Below, piece after piece: positions 1-3,974 of a stretch of 5,505 nucleotides of DNA. The position numbers and the translations under genes are program-made. The first letter of the stretch is position 1. Each line of letters starts with the position of its first letter. The notes beneath the pieces were generated by a model, which did not search any database, was not told the DNA's origin, and saw only the letters and a list, made by a program, of their open reading frames with translations. Origin of the DNA: Bacillota bacterium (GTDB taxonomy: Bacteria > Bacillota > Clostridia > Lachnospirales > Lachnospiraceae); assembly GCA_023436225.1 (NCBI GenBank), contig JAEZKA010000057.1:1-5505 (forward strand). Direction: 5' to 3'.

Positions 1-758
1 TTAAATAAAGTGATTGTAGCTATTAGAGCTTTCCAACTGTCATTCTTGTCAAAATGACCAAATGAATTCTGTAGCTCTATTTGAGTTTCTACGCTTGCCC
101 ATTCACATAAGAAACGGCCTGCATGCCATGTATCATATTCCGTACCATTTATTGCCTTCTCATGCCACTCAATCATCTGAAGAAGGAGTTGTTTCATATT
201 GCCATCTCGGACTTTTACCACCCATAATTCATTTCGTAGTATCTGTTTCGCTGAATATAGTGCTATAAACCAAAACATATTAACCGATTGCAAGAAATTT
301 TCCTCGGATAAAGGATTTCCTTGAGGAGCCTTGCTGTATTGAGGCATAATATATTTTGCAATATGGTCTTTATCAATCAGCACCTTCACTCCTCGATAAA
401 AATTATTCGGTATTATTTTATTCTTAACCATATGTTTTAAATTATCTAAAGTGTGAATAACAAAATCAACCTGCCACCCTCCATCAAATAATGTAAGACA
501 TTCCGGATCTCCCCCATCTGTCTCTGAGACAAATGAAGTACAGATGTCCCCAAAATTGCTAAGCCATTCCTGATTGGAAAGATAATAATTCTGTTCTGAG
601 GTATAGAAGATAATATCCATATCCGACCACTCGTCTGCAGGATGATCCTCACGAGCACGAGAGCCCACAACAAATGCTGCTCTTATATCTTCCACTGTTT
701 GTGCCCAAGAAACAAAGTTTCGTTCAATCTTTTCATAAAATATTTTTGAATCCAACAT
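1..758 (-). CDS. Aminoglycoside 6-adenylyltransferase (ANT(6)/AadK-like), 3' end cut by window edge
   Basis: Reading right to left from the ATG at 758-756, 252 codons stay open to the window edge. Enzymes of this family transfer AMP from ATP to the 6-hydroxyl of streptomycin in the cytoplasm and so inactivate it. The nucleotidyltransferase signature is visible: G32-S33 in VVGSRARED, then the acidic pair D46 and D48 in WSDMDIIF, and a probable third acid D98 in WQVDFV. Further family-like stretches are RGVKVLIDKD (122-131), the FWFIALYSAKQILRNELW helix (162-179) and MIEWH (195-199). Family members are usually about 280-300 residues, so roughly 30-50 C-terminal residues are missing. A GGAGG at 771-767 lies 8 bases before the ATG and fixes the start. 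The family assignment is strong. Actual streptomycin resistance is inference, because chromosomal relatives of this family can be weak or have other substrates. Confidence 0.85.
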   Translation of the reverse strand, partial: MLDSKIFYEKIERNFVSWAQTVEDIRAAFVVGSRAREDHPADEWSDMDIIFYTSEQNYYLSNQEWLSNFGDICTSFVSETDGGDPECLTLFDGGWQVDFVIHTLDNLKHMVKNKIIPNNFYRGVKVLIDKDHIAKYIMPQYSKAPQGNPLSEENFLQSVNMFWFIALYSAKQILRNELWVVKVRDGNMKQLLLQMIEWHEKAINGTEYDTWHAGRFLCEWASVETQIELQNSFGHFDKNDSWKALIATITLF

Positions 759-782
759 AACAAATGCCTCCATTATCCTTAA

Positions 783-819
783 ATACCGAAGTATACATGG
801 AAATCTTTTATTTTAATTC
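783..819 (-). promoter_or_regulatory. Weak candidate promoter for the adenylyltransferase gene
   Basis: A TATACT hexamer (795-790) matches the -10 consensus at five of six positions. It would start a transcript near 783, about 25 bases before the ATG and just ahead of the GGAGG. The best -35 at 18-base spacing is GAATTA (819-814), which is poor. The position is sensible but the -35 box is not convincing. Confidence 0.3.
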
Positions 820-993
820 CACATCCCTATAGGTTGCATCAAATGTTTCGATATGTCGTTCGTTAAGAAAATAAAAATAATACCATCTTAACAATTGTAT
901 CTCTAGGGGTGCACATCTGAACACTCCTACTAAAATCCTTTATTTTCAGTTGTTTGAGCCGGCAAAAATAACAATTTTCATGTCAATCGACAT
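808..993 (-). pseudogene. Possible decayed gene remnant between the adenylyltransferase and the CPBP protease
   Basis: One minus-strand frame begins with ATG at 993-991 and reads MSIDMKIVIFAGSNN. It then meets TGA (948-946) and TAA (942-940), and continues open for 43 codons to TAA at 810-808. The second part ends in FLNERHIETFDATYRDVELK, which looks like real protein in composition. The beginning resembles the first beta strand and glycine-rich turn of flavodoxin-like or NAD(P)H/FMN reductases (MKIVI-x-GS). That resemblance is short and I do not recognise the C-terminal part. There is no good ribosome site in front of the ATG. A coincidental open frame is possible. The rest of the 759-1034 spacer holds only a 7-bp inverted repeat, GTTAAGA/TCTTAAC, near 862-892. 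Confidence 0.25.
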
Positions 994-1034
994 CTCGACA
1001 AATCGGAATTCCCCCCTATAATAGGATTAAGAAA

Positions 1035-1742
1035 TTATCTTACTTTTTTATGAAGATATAGGGCATATCCTCCTGCCACCACAATAATAAACAACGCTGT
1101 AATATACTTCCAAACATTAAACGAGGAATCGACATTTTCAACTGAAAATTTCGATGTAATATCTACCAAACTGTGTGTGATAATGCATGGAATCAAGCTT
1201 CCACTCTTATAGAATACCATAGCAAATGCGAAACCTATTGCAATTGCATACCCAATTTGTAAAAAAGTATCTAACGTTGCATGACCTGTAAGTAAATTCA
1301 TAATATGTCCAGTACCAAAAGTCACTGCAGATATTATAATAGCCTGTTTTATGCTGTCCTTCTCGATCGCTTTATACAAAAGCCCTCTGAATATAACTTC
1401 CTCAACATAACCAACCAAGCCCATCGTAATAACTGCATAAATTTGATGTAACAAATCGTAACGCATAGATAAGCCAAACCATAAGTTCACCGAAACCAAC
1501 AGTACAAATGGTATGAAATATAAGTATTTCTTCATATCCGTTAAGCCAACTAATCCATATTTTGTTCCAAGTTTGTTTTTTGCAATAAAGATTGTTATGG
1601 TAATTGCAATTACCAATAATCCTAAAAAAGAATACGGACTTGCATCACCAAAATTATTTCTAAGCTTCCCCATTACAACGACATAGATGATAATCCACAA
1701 CACAGCAAACCATATTTCACTTTTCTCATATAACTTTTTCAT
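1035..1742 (-). CDS. CPBP-family intramembrane glutamic protease (CAAX protease / Abi-like)
   Basis: A 235-residue, very hydrophobic protein with about seven membrane segments (clear ones near 11-26, 39-56, 73-91, 101-114, 133-146, 160-178 and 214-231, counted from the upstream TTG). The signature motifs are present: EEVIFR (E115-E116...R120), FGTGH (F143...H147) with N150, and THSLVD (H191). In the family, the two glutamates and the histidines form the active site within the membrane. Members include eukaryotic Rce1-like CAAX proteases and bacterial proteins linked to bacteriocin self-immunity or maturation; the substrate here is unknown. The last motif has Asp195 where Asn is more usual. 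The ATG at 1742 is preferred because GGGG (1755-1752) lies 9 bases upstream. An in-frame TTG at 1745 would add one residue. The gene is on the same strand as tetR but about 220 bases away with its own ribosome site, so co-transcription is uncertain. Confidence 0.85.
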   Translation of the reverse strand: MKKLYEKSEIWFAVLWIIIYVVVMGKLRNNFGDASPYSFLGLLVIAITITIFIAKNKLGTKYGLVGLTDMKKYLYFIPFVLLVSVNLWFGLSMRYDLLHQIYAVITMGLVGYVEEVIFRGLLYKAIEKDSIKQAIIISAVTFGTGHIMNLLTGHATLDTFLQIGYAIAIGFAFAMVFYKSGSLIPCIITHSLVDITSKFSVENVDSSFNVWKYITALFIIVVAGGYALYLHKKVR

Positions 1743-1781
1743 CAAAGAATACCCCTCTCTAATAATAGCAATCCCTTTTAT

Positions 1782-1931
1782 TTAAAACTTCACTGCTGAA
1801 AAACCCTCAGCGTTAAGCCAAGAGTTGGCACCGCAATATGAATACTCTGCGTCGTTAATTTCTAACAATAAAAAAACAGAATTATTGCATCAACTACGAC
1901 TATGCTGCTCGTATTCGAATATTTCAACCAT
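1782..1931 (-). pseudogene. Possible gene remnant or TGA-interrupted small ORF downstream of tetR
   Basis: On the minus strand an ATG at 1931-1929, with AGGAG only 3 bases upstream, opens a frame of 13 codons (MVEIFEYEQHSRS) and then meets TGA (1892-1890). The same frame continues for 35 codons to TAA at 1784-1782, including EINDAEYSYCGANSWLNAEGF, a protein-like composition with no match that I recognise. It may be a relic of the gene once paired with tetR, or chance. Nothing here supports selenocysteine readthrough. The 1746-1960 spacer also contains a 5-bp hairpin GCTGA/TCAGC near 1795-1811 and no convincing promoter for the protease gene; the best guess is TTGAAA (1927-1922), 17 bases, CATAGT (1904-1899). 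Confidence 0.2.
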
Positions 1932-1960
1932 TTTCTCCTGAAAATACTGTCATGTCAAAA

Positions 1961-2509
1961 CTACATTAAATTGTTGAATACATTTTCCATGATTTTCTCA
2001 CATTTTGTTTTTTCATATTCCATCGCATTATTAGCAAGTAGACTTGCATATCCATGCGCTACTATAAACAGATTCAAAAACAACTCCTTTGCTCTAGCTT
2101 CATCACATCCAGTTCCCATAGAAACCATATGCAGGATTTCAGATAATTCTGCACTATCTATCAACTCGTCAAGACTAAAACCATTAAATTGGTTTGTTTG
2201 AAAAAGAAACTGAAAAAGTTTCTTTTCTTCATAGCCAAATCTAATATAATTAAGTCCGAGTTCTATTAATGGAGACACATTTTCAGTTCCCTTCGGCATG
2301 ATATACTCTGAATGATACATATCTGCTTTTTCATAAACAGACTTTTTTATCTCTTCTATTGAAGAGAAATGATAAAGTATTGGTTGAGTTGAACATTTTA
2401 ATCTTTCTGATATTGTTCTGGCGCTCATTTTTTCTATACCATCATTTTTTACAATATCGAAAGCAGCATCGATTATCATTTTTTTATTGATTTTAACCTT
2501 TGGCGGCAT
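1961..2509 (-). CDS. TetR/AcrR-family transcriptional regulator
   Basis: A 182-residue protein with the normal TetR length. The N-terminal DNA-binding domain covers about residues 8-60: helix 1 IIDAAFDIV (12-20), then the helix-turn-helix SARTISERLKCSTQPILYHF (29-48), including the hallmark LYHF followed by a helix starting at IEEI. The rest is a helical ligand and dimer domain. LFIVAHGYASLL (147-158) resembles the WHG-type C-terminal domain of AcrR-like members (H152-G153). These proteins are usually dimeric repressors released by a small hydrophobic ligand. AAGGAG (2520-2515) sits 5 bases before the ATG. The promoter carries a 14-bp palindrome over the -10 box, which suggests autorepression. 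The target is not evident: no intact efflux gene is divergent from it, and the nearest gene downstream is the CPBP protease about 220 bases away. Confidence 0.9.
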   Translation of the reverse strand: MPPKVKINKKMIIDAAFDIVKNDGIEKMSARTISERLKCSTQPILYHFSSIEEIKKSVYEKADMYHSEYIMPKGTENVSPLIELGLNYIRFGYEEKKLFQFLFQTNQFNGFSLDELIDSAELSEILHMVSMGTGCDEARAKELFLNLFIVAHGYASLLANNAMEYEKTKCEKIMENVFNNLM

Positions 2510-2529
2510 AAGTTCTCCTTTTATAATCC

Positions 2530-2543
2530 ATGTTATATAACAT
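2530..2543. promoter_or_regulatory. Candidate TetR operator: 14-bp perfect palindrome over the -10 and start site
   Basis: ATGTTATATAACAT is a perfect palindrome covering the -10 box and the probable transcription start of tetR. TetR-family repressors typically bind such a site and block their own promoter. A flanking motif, ATAGTGTAT, occurs beside it (2552-2544) and again twice as the arms of the upstream hairpin, so the real operator could be built from that repeat instead. The sequence alone cannot decide. Confidence 0.5.
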
Positions 2544-2567
2544 ACACTATATATACATATATGTCAA
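2539..2567 (-). promoter_or_regulatory. Sigma-A promoter of the tetR gene
   Basis: A perfect -35 TTGACA (2567-2562), a 17-base spacer and a -10 TATGTT (2544-2539) match the consensus closely. The transcript would start near 2532, about 23 bases before the start codon, with AAGGAG in between. The -35 box directly follows the T-run of the hairpin at 2569-2599. Confidence 0.75.
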
Positions 2568-2568
2568 C

Positions 2569-2599
2569 AAAAAGATAGTGTATTTCTCATACACTATCT
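2569..2599 (-). terminator. Rho-independent terminator (or dual operator) upstream of tetR
   Basis: AGATAGTGTAT and ATACACTATCT form a perfect 11-bp stem (2573-2583 with 2589-2599) around a 5-base loop. On the minus strand it is followed by TTTTT, the form of an intrinsic terminator for transcripts arriving from the small operon to the right. The stem is AT-rich, so it would be a moderate terminator. The arms share ATAGTGTAT with the tetR promoter, so it may also be a regulator binding site. Confidence 0.5.
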
Positions 2600-2601
2600 A
2601 C

Positions 2602-2766
2602 TCAAATCTCCAATGAAAGAAAAATTAGATATAGCCATCCAAAAGCATTTGACTTGTTAAGATCGCAATTCAGCTTCACTACTGTCTTTGAGTGCTCCAT
2701 CTCTTGGCCATCTTTAAAACTATCGTAACCAAAGTATTTTTTTACGTTTCTCCAGAATTCATAACA
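2602..2766 (-). pseudogene. Probable RecQ helicase N-terminal remnant
   Basis: The minus-strand frame is open from 2766 to TGA at 2604-2602. It begins EFWRNVKKYFGYDSFKDGQE, close to the start of RecQ DNA helicases, where the pattern KxxFGYxxFRxGQE opens the Q motif before the Walker A loop. After GQE the similarity stops. No ATP-binding GxGKS follows, and the frame ends about 30 residues later with a hydrophobic tail (FGWLYLIFLSLEI). There is no start codon in front of the RecQ-like part, because an in-frame TAA lies at 2769-2767. It is therefore a scrap of a gene, not a working helicase. The identification rests on about 15 residues. The wider 2510-2814 gap holds only this, the terminator and the tetR control region. 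Confidence 0.4.
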
Positions 2767-2814
2767 TTACTCTATCATTCATAAATCTAACTATAAATCT
2801 CAATCACTTGAAAA

Positions 2815-3105
2815 TTATCCTTCATCCTCATCAAAACCCTGTATCATGAAATTGTTCCAAGCTACATTTGAGCTTTCTAACTGTTTCTTCTGCATGATTC
2901 GATTCCTATCACTTAGAATTGCTAGCATCTCATCTGCAATCTCCTCAAGAGGCGGATGCTGATAATGTGACAGATATCCAATCATTCTTTTAGCTGTAAA
3001 ATCTGTATTCAGATTCTTAGTAATGGCATCACAGAACTCTTCTGGATAACCTCTTCTAATCATGATATCGTATAGTTCCATACTTTTCTCTGATCTTGCT
3101 TTCAT
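2815..3105 (-). CDS. Conserved hypothetical protein, 96 residues, helical
   Basis: I do not recognise a named family. The protein is 96 residues, without signal peptide or membrane segment, and should be soluble and cytoplasmic. It appears mostly helical: MELYDIMIRRGYPEEFCDAITKN (9-31) with the look of a UBA-like or small helical bundle, then AKRMIGYLSHY (38-48), EEIADEMLAILSDRNRIMQKKQLE (54-77) and an acidic tail FDEDEG. Proteins with this appearance occur in Lachnospiraceae accessory regions, which is recollection and not a match. It is the last gene of a three-gene operon. Its ATG lies 7 bases after the stop of the 20-residue peptide, and its ribosome site (GGAAGAGAG, inside the end of that ORF) suggests translational coupling. 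There is no clear terminator directly after the stop; the next hairpin is at 2569-2599. Confidence 0.7.
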   Translation of the reverse strand: MKARSEKSMELYDIMIRRGYPEEFCDAITKNLNTDFTAKRMIGYLSHYQHPPLEEIADEMLAILSDRNRIMQKKQLESSNVAWNNFMIQGFDEDEG

Positions 3106-3112
3106 TTGCTAA

Positions 3113-3175
3113 TTACTCTCTTCCGGCATCACAGCCATATTCTAAATCAAAAATCTGCTCTATCTTCCATTCCAC
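3113..3175 (-). CDS. Small ORF, 20-residue peptide in the operon (GTG start), possibly truncated
   Basis: After the zinc-ribbon gene stops at 3190-3188, AAAGGA overlaps that stop and lies about 8 bases before a GTG at 3175-3173. The GTG opens a 20-codon frame reading EWKIEQIFDLEYGCDAGRE after the start. The W-x-I-x-x-IFD-x-x-YGC pattern resembles the beginning of short proteins I recall from clostridial accessory regions that are longer (about 60 residues), so this may be a shortened copy. It fills the gap between its neighbours neatly (12 bases after one, 7 before the next), as expected of a translated, coupled cistron. An ATG at 3178 in another frame gives only five codons. Too short to be sure; context is the main support. 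Confidence 0.45.
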   Translation of the reverse strand: MEWKIEQIFDLEYGCDAGRE

Positions 3176-3187
3176 ATGATTATTCCT

Positions 3188-3445
3188 TTAAAATCTTATC
3201 CCACACTTTGGACAATACCCAAAATCCTCGCTTGTCATAAATCCACACTGTCTGCATCTCTTATATGAATAACCGTATCCCTGATTCTGCACACGGCTCA
3301 AATGCTGTGACAGGATTATCATTTTATCCTCTTGAAGCTTTCTAATAATTGCCTGAAACCAGAAAAACTTATAACAGTTTGAAGTGTTATCAAACAATCT
3401 GCTCAGATAACCGATATTCAATTCTTCAGAATAAGGTAACTGCAT
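3188..3445 (-). CDS. Zinc-ribbon protein with an HNH-family-like N-terminus (possible chimera), 85 residues
   Basis: The ATG at 3445-3443 is chosen because GGAGG (3458-3454) is 8 bases upstream and the promoter would start transcription near 3487. A longer frame beginning at 3484 would leave almost no leader. Residues 1-33 (LPYSEELNIGYLSRLFDN...CYKFFWFQAI) resemble the first residues of a clostridial family of HNH-endonuclease-domain proteins that are much longer. The HNH domain is absent. From about residue 34 the sequence changes to an unrelated segment ending in a zinc ribbon: C64-x2-C67, ten residues, C78-x2-C81, with RCRQCGF and YCPKCG. The four cysteines should bind one zinc ion, usually for nucleic acid or protein contact. 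It is the first gene of the operon and soluble. Molecular role unknown. The HNH-family resemblance is from memory; the zinc ribbon is directly visible. Confidence 0.7.
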   Translation of the reverse strand: MQLPYSEELNIGYLSRLFDNTSNCYKFFWFQAIIRKLQEDKMIILSQHLSRVQNQGYGYSYKRCRQCGFMTSEDFGYCPKCGIRF

Positions 3446-3493
3446 AAGTCTTTCCTCCGATTTAATTACATAAATCAACAACATGATATCATA

Positions 3494-3522
3494 ATTATAA
3501 GCTAAACAATGTATCCTATCAA
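3494..3522 (-). promoter_or_regulatory. Sigma-A promoter of the three-gene small-protein operon
   Basis: TTGATA (3522-3517), a 17-base spacer and a perfect TATAAT (3499-3494) form a near-consensus promoter. Transcription would start near 3487 and give a leader of about 42 bases before the ATG at 3445, with GGAGG properly placed. This is the best promoter in the window and indicates a strongly or constitutively expressed operon. Confidence 0.75.
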
Positions 3523-3584
3523 TCCAAATTAATTCAAATTTATTATTACTTTTTAATTAATTCGATTGTAGCTCTTTCCTAGAA

Positions 3585-3662
3585 CGAAGTGCCAGCTTGC
3601 TGACACTTCGCGCCTGAGCGGATTGATACCTTTCCGCGAGGTGCGCATCCTGCACGGAGTGC
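3585..3662. repeat. GC-rich multi-hairpin element (dispersed palindromic repeat or structured RNA)
   Basis: This block is clearly richer in GC (well over half) than the surrounding AT-rich sequence. It folds on either strand. CGAAGTG (3585-3591) pairs with CACTTCG (3604-3610), extended after one mismatch by CAGC/GCTG. GCGCC (3610-3614) can pair with GGTGC (3640-3644) and encloses GCGGA/TCCGC (3618-3622 with 3633-3637). GCAC-GGA-GTGC (3652-3662) follows and, on the plus strand, runs into TTTTT, like a short terminator. Possible minus-strand promoter boxes TTGTAA (3695-3690) and TACAAT (3673-3668), 16 bases apart, would start a transcript right at its edge. It could be a REP- or MITE-like repeat, a terminator cluster or a small RNA. 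No known riboswitch class is recognised. Confidence 0.5.
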
Positions 3663-3701
3663 TTTTTATTGTATAGGACGAACTTTCCTTTACAATAAAA
3701 A
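3663..3701. repeat. Perfect 11-bp inverted repeat with 17-base spacer
   Basis: TTTTTATTGTA (3663-3673) and TACAATAAAAA (3691-3701) are exact reverse complements around 17 bases. The repeat directly borders the GC-rich hairpin block. It may be the end of a small palindromic mobile element, a weak bidirectional terminator or a protein site. The candidate minus-strand promoter boxes lie within its arms. Confidence 0.6.
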
Positions 3702-3805
3702 ACCACTTCCTACACCATCCTAATATAAAAGCAACTCCTAAAACCGTACCTAGCATGAGAGGGTGAGGAAACTGCTTGAAAGTATATAATTCCATTTATT
3801 CCAAG

Positions 3806-3907
3806 TACATGCTCCCAATAACCTCGATATCAATAATGGCTACTCGAGTTGTGGAGACGGTATGTCTGAGCCGGTTCTTCTCTTGGAAGCAAAATATGTC
3901 GATTTAA
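3806..3907 (+). pseudogene. Possible C-terminal remnant of a 23S rRNA (uracil-5) methyltransferase (RlmD/RumA-like)
   Basis: A plus-strand frame ending at TAA 3905-3907 contains MATRVVETVCLSR. The end of RlmD/RumA methyltransferases typically reads DMFPxTxHVETVxLLSR, and VETVCL-SR is a recognisable echo. The preceding residues (LPITSISI) fit the hydrophobic strand before it only loosely. Upstream, no methyltransferase core is present: the AT-rich stretch and hairpin block take its place. If real, it is a short decayed fragment left by rearrangement. The match is about nine residues, so chance is possible. In the 3541-3974 spacer I otherwise see only the operon promoter's upstream sequence, the hairpin block, the inverted repeat and the chemoreceptor promoter. 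Confidence 0.3.
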
Positions 3908-3908
3908 G

Positions 3909-3937
3909 TTGACTATGATACTATTTTAGTATATTGT
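3909..3937 (+). promoter_or_regulatory. Candidate sigma-A promoter of the chemoreceptor gene
   Basis: TTGACT (3909-3914), a 17-base spacer and TATTGT (3932-3937) give a good -35 and a moderate -10. Transcription would start near 3944 and leave a short leader before GGAGGG. The spacer contains a 6-bp palindrome, ATACTA-TTT-TAGTAT (3918-3932 region). I see no sigma-28 motility promoter (TAAA with GCCGATAA). Confidence 0.5.
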
Positions 3938-3954
3938 GGGATTCACACTATACT
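3928..3954 (+). promoter_or_regulatory. Inverted repeat across the -10 and start site of the chemoreceptor gene
   Basis: AGTATATTGTG (3928-3938) and CACACTATACT (3944-3954) pair at 10 of 11 positions around GGATT. It covers the -10 box and the predicted start, 3 bases before GGAGGG, so it is placed to act as an operator. As RNA only part of it would be transcribed if the proposed start is right. The ACACTAT core also occurs in the tetR control region. Confidence 0.45.
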
Positions 3955-3974
3955 TTTGGAGGGTTAATCAACGA

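Noticed and set aside
62..268. Plus-strand ORF of 68 codons
   Set aside because: Lies opposite the adenylyltransferase coding frame, which has clear family motifs.
446..673. Minus-strand ORF of 75 codons
   Set aside because: Out-of-frame shadow of the adenylyltransferase gene on the same strand.
861..893. GTTAAGA/TCTTAAC inverted repeat as terminator
   Set aside because: Only 7 bp, AT-rich, with a 17-base loop and no T-run following on either strand.
1890..1892. In-frame TGA as selenocysteine
   Set aside because: No recognisable selenoprotein context or downstream SECIS-like hairpin was seen; a decayed frame or chance is simpler.
1902..2201. Plus-strand ORF of 99 codons
   Set aside because: Antisense to the tetR gene; no ribosome site and no recognisable family.
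3553..3795. Minus-strand ORF of 80 codons (MELYTFKQFPHPLMLGTVLGV...)
   Set aside because: Its second half runs through the GC-rich hairpin block and the inverted repeat, the ribosome site is poor, and the protein changes character at the block border. The hydrophobic first 30 residues are protein-like but unrecognised, so it is most likely spurious or a fragment.
3796..3960. Cyclic di-GMP riboswitch upstream of the chemoreceptor
   Set aside because: Such riboswitches often precede clostridial chemoreceptors, but the conserved GEMM core and tetraloop/receptor pairing are not present, and the predicted promoter leaves only a short leader.
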